Part shown: positions 38,301 through 51,600 of the stretch, piece after piece
Layout: the number at the start of each line of letters is the position of its first letter
Position numbering within the stretch: position 1 is the first letter of the stretch
DNA from: Edaphochlamys debaryana
Lineage: Eukaryota > Chlorophyta > Chlorophyceae > Chlamydomonadales
Reading direction: 5' to 3'
Assembly (NCBI GenBank): GCA_016858145.1
Contig: JAEHOE010000019.1
Span: forward strand, 62,001-126,000
Length of the DNA: 64,000 nucleotides
Program-made: the position numbers and the translations under genes
The notes under the pieces: generated by a model
Databases searched by the model: none
What the model saw: the letters and a program-made list of their open reading frames with translations, nothing else
What the model was told of the DNA's origin: nothing

Positions 38301-41300
38301 CCTGGGCCTGCTGCCGCCTGAGGGCCTGACGCTCCATCTCCTCCACTTGGAGGGCCACCTGAGGCGGGGGAGCGGGGGTGAAGATCGTTACCGATTCGCA
38401 CACTGCAAGGGAGAGGCTCGGTCCACGACAGGGGCTCAGGTCACGTTTCCGGCGCAGAGCCTCGGATGTGAGGCTTGGTACAACGTGAGGTGCCTCCGGC
38501 TTTGGTGGCGAATGAGCGAGTGGGCGCCCTTCAGCGCACAGGCGCAGGGGCCCCAGCACCCGCAGGTCAGCAGACCCCAGCCCAACCCCTCTCCCTAGTG
38601 AGCCCCCCGTTGCCTCACCTCCTCGTACTCGCGCCGGGCGTCCGTCAGCTCCCTGTGGGGGCAGGCACACACCAGGCGACCACACAGGAGGCGTGAGGCG
38701 AACCCAACACACGACCACGGAGGCCCCGTGTCACCAGCCCGCGTTCCAAGTCCCTCTCGGCCATCCCGCAACTGGAGTACACGAGCCAAATTACTCCCCT
38801 TCCCAGCCCCTGCCAAGACCCGTTCGCCCCTCGTCTGCCACCATCTCTCCCCCCGCCCCCCCCGCCCCCCCGCCCCCCCTTATCAGCTTCAAACACCCCC
38901 CGCCCCCCCACCCCACCCCCACCCCCACCTGCGCGCGTCCTCCAGCGCCACCCCCGCCGCCGCCGTGCCCCCGTGCCGCCCCGCCAGCTGCTCCGCCAGG
39001 GCGTCCACGTGCAGCGCCAGCACGGGGCCGGCAGCGGCCTGGGCGGGATTGAGGAGGGGGGGTTGAGGAGGGTAGGAGGGGAGGTTGAGGAGGGTAGGAG
39101 GGGAGGTTGAGGAGGGTAGGAGGGGAGGTTAAGGAGGGAGGTAGGGGGCGGGCAACACAAGGCGGGTCGGGGCGGTGATGGCTTTGGCTGCTCAAGGTTT
39201 TGCCACCAGCCCCAACGCTCCCTCGCCCCTTCACGCCCTGCCCTTGCCACCCAGCGCTGGTGGTGCGCGTCCTTCTCGACCCCCTGCTCTCACCTATCCA
39301 CGCCCCGAAACCTCAAGTCACAACCCGCCACCCTCCCCACGCCCCCGGACGCACCTCCACTCGGCCCAGCCGCACCACCGCCGGCGGCCGCCGCCCGCCG
39401 TCCGCCCGCCACACGCCCTCCTCCGCCAGCCTCGTCAGCAGCTCGTCGATGGCCGCATTGCTCTGGGCGCACACCAGCACTCGCGTGCGGGGCGGGTTGG
39501 CGAAATCAAAGGCGTCCAGCGCAGCCTGGGGTGCGATAGCGGTCGCAGCGGGGCCGCGGCCCGAGCGCGGGCCGTTGGCGGCGGTTGCGGTTGCGGTGGT
39601 TGCGGTTGCGGGGCCGTTGGTGGTTGCGGCGGCGGCGGTGCGGGGTTTCTTGGCGGGTGGGGCGTCGCCATCGCCGTCGGCAGGGGCGGCGTCGCCGGGC
39701 TGGGCTCCGTTCCCGCTCGTGCCTGCGGTTGCTGCTGCGGCGGCCTTGGCGGCTTCGAAGCGGCGGGCCGCAGACGACTTCTTGAGCTGTGCACCTCCGC
39801 CCCCGCCGCCCCCGCCCGCTCCATCCTTGCCCGCCGCCGCGGCTGCTGCCGCCGCCGCCGCCCCCGCCGCGGCCCCCACCGCCGCCCCCAGCCCTGCGCT
39901 CGCGGCCTTGATGCGCGCCCGCGCCGCCGCCGCGCCCGCGCCCTCCTTCCGCCCCCCTGCGCTCGCCCCCGCTCCCAGGGGCTCGGGCCTCCCGGTGCGG
40001 CCTCCGCCCCCCGCCCCCCCGCTCCCCCTCGCCAGCAGCGCCGACAGCATGCCCATGATGGCGGTGGTCTTGCCGGTGCCGGGGGGGCCCTGGGGGCGGG
40101 GTGGGGGTGGGGACGGTGAAGGGAGTGAAGCGGAGGGGGGTGGCGTCAGGGGCGCAGTCGGCAGGGCGTGGTCGCAACAGAGATCAGGCAAGTGGCATCA
40201 AGGCGGAAGCAGATGCACACAGACGAGCGCAACGTAGACGAGGATGGTGTGAGGAAAGGCATGAGAAGTATGCTGGGTGAAGGGTGAAGGGTCAGACTAG
40301 GTCTAGGTCTGAGGCGGCCACGCACACACGCCCCTTTGCTCCCCCTCCCACACCCACCCACCCACGAGCCGCACCTGAACGAGAGTGAAGGGGCTGGGGT
40401 CGAGGGTTGCCAGAATGGCTGCCCTCTGGGACTCATTGAAGGCGGCTCCCAGGGCGGCCTTGAGGCCGGGGGGCAGGGGCGCGGCGTCCCAGGCGGCGGC
40501 GGCGGCCGAGGGGGCGGTGGGGGAGGCGGGCGGCGAGGCGTCGGCGGCTTGCGGCGAGAGCAGGAAGCGGACGGTGGGGTCGTGCAGGCGGTGCAGGCGG
40601 CAGAGCGCCTGGAGGGCAGGGGGAGGAAAGGGGGGGGAAAGGGTTAGAGGGCGGGGGGAGGAAGGGGCAAAGAGAGGGACGAGGGGCGTTGCGTCAGGGT
40701 ACCGTCCGTCACTACAGCTCGCTGCCGTGTCCAGGGGAGGCTGTAGACCCAGCCGTGTGCCCCACGCAAGCATGGCGTTGGCGCCCCACTCGCCTCAACA
40801 CCAACCACACCAGCCCACCCGCCCGCAAGCCTCGAGGGCGACTATCCCTGCCCTAACCTCCGCACAGTCCACTCCACAACGCCTCATCCCCACCCGTCCC
40901 CCCCACCCCCACCCTCCCCACCGCGAACTCCCGCATGTACGGCACCAGCGAGTGCAGGGGCGTGAGGGCCCACTCGGAGCGGGGCAGCACCGCCCCCTCC
41001 AGACCCGGGGGGGAGCCGGGGGCGGACAGGCAGGCCTGGGGGGGGGGCGGGGGAGGGCGCGGTGTGGGGGTTGGCGGGGCTGGGGGCGATGGAGCTCAAG
41101 CGGCCGCGCAGGGCAGCCATGCCGGGCAGGGCAGGGCAGGGCAGGGCAGGGGGAAGACGCATGAGGCCCGCGGTCTTCTTCCCGGCCCCTTGGCCGCTGC
41201 ACTCGCCCCATCCCCTCCCCCGCCCCCGAGTACCCCGGTAAATCACCCGGCACACGGTCGCACGCTACAGAGGCCCGGTATCCTCCGCTCTACTTCGCTG

Positions 41301-44300
41301 TCGCTCCGGAACGTCCCCTAACGGGACCGCCCTCCCCGCCACCCCGCTCGCCTGTAGCGTCACCCTCCAGCCGCCCTCCTCCCCCGCCACCCCCTCCACC
41401 ACGGCCAGCAGGCAGGGCGGTGGGGGGCGGGCGGCCTCGGCGGCGGAGGCCAGCGCCCGCCGGGTCACCAGCACCAGGTCCTCCTGCGGGGGAGGCGGGG
41501 GGGGGGATCGGGGGTCGTGCTCGAGCGTGGAATAGGTTTGCGGGCGGGATTTAACAAGGCGTGTCACAAACGCTGATGATCCACCACACGCCTGAGCCAG
41601 AGTTGCCCGCACAGGCTCCGTCAGACCGGAGCCTACGCACTTGGGCTTCACAGCACGTGCCAGAGAACCCCAGGCCCGAAGGCACCACCACCGCCACCAC
41701 CCTAGGTTGCTCACTCACCGGCCGCACCATGTCCCGCTGCGTCCCCTCCCGCGCCTCCACGTGCATCGTGACGCTGTGAACGTCGTCGGTGCGCGTGAGA
41801 CCCGCCACCGCCCCGCGCACGCACGCCGGCGCGCCGCCGCCGCCGCCCTGCCCCGCGCCGCCGCCGCCCCCCGCCGCCAGCTCCTCCACGGAGGCCCGCA
41901 CGGCCGCCGCCAGCTCCTCGATCAGAAGCGCCCTGCGCGGAGGGGGGGAGGGGCCGTGGGGTTGTGCGAGGAGGGCGTTGGAAAGGGGATGAGCGGCGAG
42001 GAGGGGACAGCACACACTGCCTCCACGCGACGCCCCACGTTCTGCGCACACATGAGGACGAAATCCCTTGACCCCCGACTCCCACTCCTCCCCTTCGACG
42101 CAACCCCGCCCAGGTTCAAACACCCACCTCCTCCCCCCTCCCCTCCCCACCTGAAGACCTCTGTGTAGTGCTCCAGGGAGGCGAAGCGGGGCGGCACCGC
42201 CAGCGCCCGCAGCTTGGAGGCGGGGGCCGTGAGGGGGCCCACGGGGCCGCCGCCGCGCCGCCCGGGGCCGCCCGCCGGGGCGGTGGGCGGCGGCAGCAGC
42301 ACATCCATCCCCAGGTGCAGCACCTGGGGGGGGGGGGGCGGTGGCGGGGGGCGGGGGATGGGGGAGGGGAGAGCGGTGGCGGTGGGGAGCAGCAGGAGGT
42401 GGGGTCGAGCGCTGGGGCAGATCTCTGGTGCACGTGCGGTACCGGTACGATTGTCGGAATGCCGGTACAGCACGTGCAGGCTGGGGCAGCACACGGCGCT
42501 TCGCATGGGCGCAAGGGCGCGAGGACTTGCGAGCATGCAGGCTTGCAGCTGGCCTGCCCAGAGGGGCCCAAGCCAGGGCCCGGGGGCAGGGGGGCGGGGG
42601 GCGCACCCACCTGCCGAGTGACCTGGCGCATGTGGAGCACCTGCACCAGCGGGGGCAGCGCTGCGGGGGGGGGGGGGAGGGAGGGAGGGGCGGAAGAAGG
42701 TCACACTTTGGACGGGGCCACGGAGGCCAGAAAGGGCCACGGGGAGACAGGCAGCCCTGTGCTTGTACCTGTACCCTGATAGTCGCGTACCCGGAAGCCT
42801 CTCCAGAGGCCGTACGCGGCAACCCATGGTCCCAGCACCGGCCCATCCCTCCGCACTCACGCTTGGGTGCGGGTGCTCTGGGCGCAGCCGCCCCCAGGTG
42901 GACCACCACCCTGGGCCTGCCCGCCACCGCCCGGGCCCCGGCCGCCATGGCCGCCGCCAGGCCCAGGCCCCCCCGGGCCCGGGGCAGGCCCGCCATCAAG
43001 CCCCCGCCGCCGCCAGCGGCGCCGCCGGCGGGCCTGCCGTCGGCGCCGTCGGCGCCGTCGGGGCCGAAGAGGGAGTCCTCGTCATCCATGACTAATACGC
43101 CGACGGCGGCCGGCGCGGCGGTGGCGGCGGCGGCGGCGGCGGCGGGAGGTGGCGGCGGCGCGCGGGCGGCGGCGGCGGCTGCCTCTGCCGCCACTCTCTG
43201 CTGGTGCAAGGCCCTGTAAGGGGGTGGAATGGTGGCAAACGGATATCCCGATTGGAGACGTTCAGGTCAAGCCAGTCGGCGCGGCAAGCATGAATATCGA
43301 AAAAACAACCCCCGGCGCCCACAACGAGGCCAGCCCAGCCCTGATCCTGTTACTCCAAGGGCAATTCATCCCCAAAGCCCCTCACCTGAGCTTGGGCAGG
43401 GGCTGCTGTTCCAACGGGTCCTCGGCCCTCCGCAGCGCCACCGCCGCCGCCGCCGCCGCCCTCGCCCCTCCTGCCCCTGCCCCGCCTCCTCCGCCGCCGC
43501 CTCCCACCGACCAGCCGCGCCCCCGCCGCTCGCCCTCCGCCCCGCCTCCTCCACCTCCGCCGCCGCCGCCACCCCCACCGGCGGCGGCGTCGATTCGACC
43601 CAGCAGCTCCCGCCGCCACTTCTCCGCCTTGGAGCCGCCGCCGCCGCCACCGCCGGCCCTGCCCTGGCCGCCCTTGGCGCCGCCGGCGCCACCTTCCTGG
43701 GGCCCACGGCTGCCGCCCACCCCATGCCAAGCCTTGGGCCACCAATCCCCCCCGGCCTCGCCCGCACCCGCACCCTCGGCCTCGGCGGCGCCGGTGGCAG
43801 CGGCCTTGCGGTTGCCGGCGCCGCTGGCGGCGGCGGGGGCGGCGCCGCCGCCGCCGGCCGCTGCCTCGGCGGCCAGGCGGATGCGGTTGAGGGTGCGCCA
43901 CTTGGAGGAGAAGTCCGGGCCGCCGCCGCCGCCGCCTGCCGCTGCGGCGGCGCCGCCGCGGCCGCGGCCCCGGCGCCCCGGCGCGGGCCCTCCGCGGGCG
44001 GTGCGCACCAGAGCGCCCCTGCGGTGGGTGGTGGGTGCACGGGTGGGGGTAAGAGGGCAGCGACTTGATCAAGCAAGGCCCCAACTGCAGGTCCCTCGGA
44101 AAACGTCCCTCGGGGAAAAGCCCCTTCTTTCCGTCCCCGGTCGATGCTTTCCCTAGCCACACCCACTCGAGGGCCGAGATCACGTCCGCCACGTTGACGC
44201 CCTCCTTGGCGGCGCCGTCAGCGGCCCCAGCGGCAGCGCCGCCAGCGCCTGCCGCCGCCGCGGCCCGCGCCGCCGCCGCGGCGCCTGCCGCCGCCGCCGC

Positions 44301-45577
44301 CGGGCCCTTGGGCCACGGCGGCCGCGCAAAGGGATTCCCACCTCTTGTGCCGCCTCCGCCACCTCCGCCTGCTGACCCTGCCGCCGAGGGCGCCCAAGCT
44401 TGTGTCGACATGGGTGGCCCCCAGTCCCCGGCCGCGGAGGGGCCCTGGGGTCCTGACGGCCGTGCTTGCGTGGCTTGGTCCGCCGCCGGCCCCGCCATGC
44501 CGGGTGCGGAAGAACCGTCCTCCACGATCTCCCACCCCTCATCGTCCTCCTCCTCCTCCTCCTCCTCCTCGCCCTCGCCCTCCTCGCCTGCAGCATCCGC
44601 ACCCGCGTACTCCCCGCCTCCCTCCAGAGGCGCGGCTGCCTGCTCCCCGCCCCGACCCACATCCCCTTCCCCTTCCCCTTCCCCTTCCCCATTCCCTCCC
44701 TCTTCCTCCTCCTCCTCATCATCGTCGTCCAGGGTGAGGTCAACGAGGTCGGCGGAGGGAGAGGCGCCGGCGGCGGCGCCCACGCTCCGGCCCCCGAGGG
44801 AGAGGGAGCCGGAGGGACCCGAGCGCTGGGAGGCGGGGGCGGCGGGGGCTGTGCGCGAGGGCAGGCCTGCCAGGGGGTTGAGGGCGGCGGTGGCGAGGTT
44901 GCCTGAGGGTGGGAGAGAAGGAGAGGCAAGGGAACGTCAGCGGAAGAATAATTGTCGTACAAAAACATGAAGCAGCTGTGAAGCACGTGTTGGCATCATG
45001 ACCCCTCTTCAGGCCCCGTTGCTGCGCTTACCCGGTGCAGCCTCAGGGAAGAGCGCCGCCAACCGCATGCGCAGATCCCCTCCCAGGGCCACCCAAGATC
45101 CAGATCCAGATCCGGATCCTGAGGCGGCGGGTCCCGTGGGATCCAGCAGCCCCTTGGCCGCGTCCACCACGTCCTGAGCCAGGGGGAGGGGCAGGGGCAG
45201 GGCACTATTTGCTGAGGCCGGCACTCTAGGTACGCATGTCTTCAGGCGTCCCCAATCCCTGAACTCTCGGACCAAGCCTCCGTCCCACCTCATCCCACCG
45301 AGGCCCACGCACCCGCTCCACGCCACGCCACACAACGTACGTCCCCGCCCCTCTCCCCTACCCCTACCCCCTCCCCACCTGCCCCAGCGGCCCGCTGTCC
45401 CGCACGGTGCCCATCATGAGCTCCAGGCACCCCACCAGCGCCGCAGCGGCAGCGGGGGAGGCGGCCGCGGGGGGCCCGCCGCAGCGCAGCAGCGCCGGCA
45501 GCCAGGCGCGGAGCAGCCGCGGAGAGGGCGCGCGGCCGGGCGGAGGCTGTGGGCGGGCGTGCGGGCAGAGAGCGGTT

Positions 45578-45619
<42 letters not shown>

Positions 45620-48600
45620 GGGTCCAGGGGGTAGGTGGGTGGCGTGATGCCCCTACCCTTCCCGTCAAAACCACCATGCCCCCCAGGCCCCATAGCCGCC
45701 CTCCAGATCCTCCCCCCAGGCCCCCAGCCCAGGACCCCAGCCCCCCCACCTGCAACAGGAAGTACCAGCAGGTGGGCAGCAGGTCCAGCAGGGGGGGCAG
45801 GCAGGGGGGGCAGCCGGGCCGGGAGGCGCAGTGCGGGGGCAGTCCCTGCGGAGCGAGCGGAGGGGAAGGCGGTGAGCGGAGCGTCGGCAGGGGCGGGACG
45901 GATATGAGGGGAGCGGGGCTAGCAGTGCCGACACCAGGGTGCTAACACTGCCCGCAGTCCCTTGGCGAGCTGTGCTGTGCTGTGCTCGTGAGCCCGGTGC
46001 GTGCTGTGCGTGCCGCGCACCTGCTCCAGCAGGCGCACCAGCAGCGCCCACACGCGGCAGGCGAGCTCGAAGGCGCTGGCGTGGAGGCGGTCGTGGTCGG
46101 CGCAGGCGCGCAGGATGGACTGTGTGGGAGGGGGTACGGTGGAGAGACGGGGTAAGTGGGTGTTGTGCTCGGGAACAGCTCCTGGCTCGCTCAGAGGCGC
46201 GGCTCGAGCGAGAGCCTCGTTGTGACCGGAAGCGCTCGCGCCCCCGTCACTTTTCTGTCCCTTAAAGATACGCCCGGTGCTACCGCCCAGTGCTACCGGT
46301 GGGCCACCACCCCTCCTTCCCCGGCCTGACTGACCTGCATGCAGCCCAGGCTGGGGGCCAGGCGGCCGCTGCGGACCAGCTGCGGACACACAGGGAGGTG
46401 GGGGCACAGGGAGAGGGTGACTCAGTGAGGGACCACTCAGGAGTGAGGGGCCACTTAGCAGTGAGGGGCTCACAGAGGGCTCACTAGCGCGCTTAGCTCC
46501 GTCACGGCGGCACTCCCTCCGGGACTGCCTCCGGGGCGGAAGCCTCCCAATGCAGCCCGAGCCCCGGCACGTCCCAGCAGTGCCCCGACTGCCCCGAGCC
46601 CTTCCTCTACCCCGCCCACGCACCTCGTCCACGGGCCGTACGGCGGACAGCTCGTCCAGCACCTCCCCTGCCGTACGCAGTACGACGTGGCAGTGGTCCA
46701 GGGACGAGGCCAGCCAACCGGCGGACAGGGCTCGCTCAAGGGCGCCAGAGAAGAAGCCGCCGGGCCCCGACGCGCCGGACTGAGACGCCGAGGGGGACTG
46801 GGAGGAGGGCCCCCCGGCTGCCGCTGCGGCTGCGTCCTCGGGGGAGAGGAAGTGCGCGACGAGGGCGGACTCGGCGGCCGCTCTGCGGTAGTGGGGAGGG
46901 GCGCGAGGGGGGGGGCAACGTGAAGGGTGATGGAGCGTTGGCTAAGTCGAGGAGCTGTGTTTGTGGGGGGTTGGCGCGTGCAGGTTGTTGTGGACTAGGC
47001 TGGCAGCACTGGCAACGTGGCGTGGGCCCTTTGTTGCATCCCTGCACCCCTAGGTGGACCTCGTGATTTCGCTTGACGCAAAGAGCACGCACCTCAACCC
47101 CGCGTGCGGGCTGCACAGCATGCGCAGCAGGGCCGCCAGCGCCGCGCCCTCCGCACGGCACACCACGTCGCGCGCCGCGTCCGCTGGCGGCGGCAGCCCA
47201 GGGGCGGGGGACGGCAGCGGCGCCAGGGGGCCCCCGGGCAGTCGGTCTGCGGCTGCCCCCAGCACGTGGGCCTCGGAGGCCGCCCTCTGCAGGTGCACGA
47301 CTGGGGGCCGGGGTGGGGGCCGGGGCGGGGGCCGGGGCGGGGGCAGGGCGGGGGCAGGATGGTGGTCAAGGTAGAGACGGGGTGAGGCAGGCGGGACCGG
47401 CAGGGGGTGTAGAGAGCGGCGCCACACAAGATCGGAAGGGGATGGGGACGGAGCTGCGGCGCCCGCAGGGGCCCTCGGTGAGTCCAGGGCGTAGACGTCG
47501 AGACCACGCCGGCCAGGGCAGAGCGGGGCCTCGACTGCCACCGCAACAAAATGCAAACATGTCAGGCGAACCCGGCCCCTTGGGCCCCGCCCCAGCGCTC
47601 ACTGGCCGCCTGCCGCAGCTGCTCCAGCAGGGCCCCGCCGTTCCGGGCCAGGCCCACGGCGCAGGCGTTGGGCCCGTCCGGGCCCGAGGGGCGCACGGGC
47701 CAATGCGTGGACGCCAGAAAGGCGCCCGAGGGGGCTGCGGGAACACGGCCAGGGGCGGGGGAACAGGTGGGGAACGGCGACGTTGTCAGCGACGTCGTCA
47801 AGGCGGTACCCAAACGAAGGGCCAAATGTGAGGCCGCATGCGACGCAGCCGCACCCAGCGCAGCACGCCAGCACCGCTCACCGTCAGCGCTCCCCTGCGA
47901 CCCCGGCCCCCGCCCGGCCCCCGGCTCCAGCGCCGCCGTGTGTCCCGCCGCCAGCACCAGTGCCAGCGCCACGGCGGGGTGGGGGCAGCCCGCGACTGCC
48001 ATGTAGGCGGCAGGGGTGCAGCAGTAGGTGTCCAGGTGGCGGGCGGCGGCCTCGCAGGCCGCGACGGAGGCGGCGGAGGCGGCGGGGGCGGCGGTGGAGG
48101 CGGCGGCGGGGTCGGCGGGGCCGGGCGTGGCGAGGGCAGGGGTCTCGGCTTGGGAGGCCGGGCCTTGGGAGAGGCTCGGCGGCTCGCCGGCGGCGGCGGT
48201 GGCAGTGGAGGCGGCGGCGGCGTAGGGGTCCTGGAGGAAGTCGGCGGCGGCGGGGCAGAGCCGGCGGCCGCCACTGCTCAAGCTGGCGGCGCCGCCGGGC
48301 GTGCCCATGGCCGCCGCCGCAGCTGCCGCTGGGTCTAGCGTGGCTGCCAGCGCTGTAGCGTCAGCCTGGCGGCGAACACAAGAGCCCACGGCAAGGTCCC
48401 GAAGTTAGAGCCAAGCCAAGCAGCGAATGAGCACGTGACCTACTGGTACCAACATGAGAGGAGATGACCTCACCGCCAGGACGATGCACACGAGGACCGC
48501 CGCCGCCTCCACCAGCCTCCCCTCGGGCCCGCCGCCCGCCGCCGCCGCGGCCTGCGCCGCCGCCACCGCCGCCGCCGCGCCGCCGCCAGGCGCGCCCGCC

Positions 48601-51600
48601 GTCGGCGCCACTGCCAGTGCCATGACCGCCTGGCAGGCGGCCTGGCCGTACAGGTCTGATCCGAAGGCAGGGCAGCGGCGGCCCGTGCTGCACGCTGCCG
48701 CCGCGCCGTCGAAGCCAACCGCCGCCGCCATCGTACGGCACAGCGCGCTGAATCGCGCCGCGCCGCTGCCGTACGGCAGGGCGTACGACACGACGGACGC
48801 GCTGCCGTGCACCTGCGGGGAGTTGGGGCGGGGCGGGGCGATGCATGAGCCTTCGGAGCACAAGGCCTAGCTCCCCCCTTCCGGAGGTGGTTCCTGTTGT
48901 AAGCATCGCATCCTAGCGGCCAACAGCGTGAGGATGGGGATGGGCGCCGAGACTGAGGACCGAAGGTACCTGGGGTCCTGGAGCCAAGCCAGCCGCAAAC
49001 CCATGAAAGCAAAGGGTCCAGAACCCCAGTGCATTCCCACCTGGCGAACCAGGAAGCCCAGGAGCGACCTCAACTCCGCAGCGTCCCGCCGAGACCCCCC
49101 GTCGCCTTGGGGCGTCCCGTACAGGGAGCCGTACGACCCCATCGATTTGGATCCGTACGACAGCAGTTGGGAAGGCGGCGGCGGCTCCCGCGCCAGGGCT
49201 GCCAGCAGGTTACCGGCCACCTCCACCGCCAGCTGCAGAGAGGGTTGCAGGGCGTCCGGGCGTGAGGTAGGCAGGGAGGAAGCGGGGATTAGGAAGGCCA
49301 GACACACAAAAGAGCCGACCAGCAACACCACCCCTCCTACTCCACCTTGTGTATGGAGTGGTCGGGAGCCGGGAAACAAGCCGGACAACAACAAAGCTGC
49401 ATCCCCTCTTGACAGCCACAAGCCCAGTGGACACCGCCTTGCCCCACCTTGTGTATGGAGTGGTCGAACGTGCTGAACGCTGCATCCGCCAGCGCCGCCG
49501 CCAGGGCCGCCACGCCGCCGCCGGCGCCGCCCTCCGCCGCCACCATCTCCGCCGCCTGCTCCGCTGCGCGCCGCAGCTCCGGCGCCGCCAGCCGCCGCGT
49601 CATCGGCGACAGACAGCCCATCAGGTGCCGGAACCACATTCCGGGAGCCGACCCAGATGCTGACGTGGCGTCGGCGGAGGATCCTCCGAGCGCTGACGGC
49701 GCCCCTGGCTCGAGCTTGGGCGCGAGGGTGCCGGCGGCGGCGGTGGTGGCGGAGGCGGCGACGCGCCGCCACACCAGGGCCAGGGCCATCAGCGCCGCTG
49801 GCAGCCCCGGCGTCGCCGCCACCGCCTCCGTCAACGCTGGTCGCTGCAGGCACTGCAGCAAGACCTGCGCGAAGCGGGTTGGGGAAAGAGGTGGGCAGCT
49901 GTAACAACGGGCCATGCGCGCTGCCCAGCCCACAAGACGCTGCCCTCCCCCATAGTACGCAGCGCTACACCCCAACACCCGCAGTCCAACCACGCCCCGC
50001 TAAGCCCCACCGCCGCCTACACACCTTGAGCCCGAGCAGCATCGACTCCAGCGGCGGCCTGAACAGCGCCCTCCCGCCGGGCCCCAGCGCCACCTCCTCG
50101 GGCCCCACCCCCGCCTGCCCCGGCCCCTGCCCCGGCCGCCCCGGGCCGTGGCGCCGCGCCTCCGCCTCCGCGGCCGCCGCCCAGCGCCCCAGCACGTCCC
50201 CCAGCTGCGCCGCCGCCGCCTCCTCCCAGGTGGCGATGGGGCCCAGGCGCTGGAGCGAGGGCAGCACCTGCGGGGCCACGGCACAGGGGGGGAGGAACCG
50301 CACGGCAGCACGGGGCGCAGGGCTGAGCGGCAGCAGTCTGTCTGAGATTCACCCACACGGCCCCCCCTCCCGCTCCCCAGTGCATGCCCGCCCCCCACGG
50401 CCCTTGCGCCGGCCCCCAAACCCCCACCACCCCACCACCCCCATGCGCCCCACCCACCAGCGCCCGCACGGCCGCGTCCGGATGTGCCGCCAGCATGTGC
50501 AGCCCCGGGAAGCGGCCGCCCTCGGCCAGCTCCTCAGACAGCTCCGCGCCGCGGGACCCGCCGCCCGCCCCCGCCCCCGCCCCCGCCTCGCCCGGGCCCC
50601 GCGCCAGCTCCTTGAGTGCCGCCGCAAGCGCCCCCAGCAGCTGGGCGTCCTCCATCAGGGGGGGGTGGGAGAAGGCCTCGAACAGGGCCAAGACCACCTG
50701 CAGGAATGCCGGCAGGGAGGGGGGGTCGGGGTCGGGGGTCGGGAACAGGACACGGGAGCGGTGGGGACAGGGCCAGGACCAGCTGCGGGAACACACAGGC
50801 AGGGGGGCTCATGCGGGGGTCGGGGGCCGGCAGCGTTCAGGAGACGGGAGGAAGTCGGTACAGGGCGTGACCACACGGAGACGCGCTTGTAGAGGGGTGG
50901 GGCGGGCCTGGAAGAATCCCAGAGGCCCCCACGTGCCCCGCGCGCACCTCCTGCGGCGGCGCCGCCACCCCCGCCTCCGCCCTGGCCGCCTCCATGGCCC
51001 CCAGGCCCCGGCCCAGCCAGGCGCACAGCCGCTCCGCATCCAACCGCCCCATGGCGTCCAGCAGCTCCCGACCCTGGGGGGAGGAGGAGATGTGGGGGGG
51101 GAGGTAGGGGCGGAGAAGCGGGGAGCGGTCAGCGGGGAGAGGATGGAGACGAGGACGAGGCGGCGGGCTGGTTTGGACAGACGAGGGCTGCCCTTGGTGA
51201 ACCCGGCATGTGGCATGAAGCATGTGTTTGTCACCCATACCCCTTCCCCCGGGGGCCCCGCGGCACCTTGTCCGGCTCGAAGGTGGATGCGATGGTGTGC
51301 TGCGCGGCCCGGTAGTGACGGATGCACTCGGCGCAGCCCGACAGCTGGGACGAGGTCTCGGCCCAGAGGCTGTGGTCAAGGCGGAAAGGGAAACAACGTA
51401 GGGGATGGCACGAGCGTACGGTCAGGGGATCACCAGCCGGGCCCGGCACGCGACCAACGCAACCACGAGTCGCCAGGCGGGGGCAGGTTGCAGTGGGCCC
51501 CTCACCGCTGCACGATGGGCTGCGCATCATGGTAGACCAGCACCTCAGACAGCGCCTCGATGACTGCCGGGGCGGTGGAACGGGTGGCGGTTGTGTGGAT

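Larger units (their letters stand above)
35380..42330 (-). other. Helicase core exons (Sen1/Upf1 type)
   Basis: From the pre-core segment FASLEHYTEVF (~42.17 kb), ALLIEELAAAVRASVEELA (~41.92 kb) and EDLVLVTRRALASAAEAA (~41.47 kb), which correspond to the conserved region before motif Q in Sen1, through FNESQRAAILATL-DPSPFTLVQ ending at 40375 and GPPGTGKTTAIMGMLSALLA from 40089. RTRVLVCAQSNAAIDELLTR (motif Ia, ~39.48 kb) follows. The Walker A exon carries a long Ala/Gly insert (~39.6-40.0 kb), and lineage-specific inserts also lie between motifs Ia and II (~38.0-38.35 kb). Motifs II to VI follow, ending about 35.38 kb with LLRHAATTGVLLSAPPPLQR. Confidence 0.8.

Noticed and set aside
39175..40237. 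Plus-strand frames over the Walker A exon
   Set aside because: Antisense to the helicase motif I exon, whose protein signature is unambiguous.
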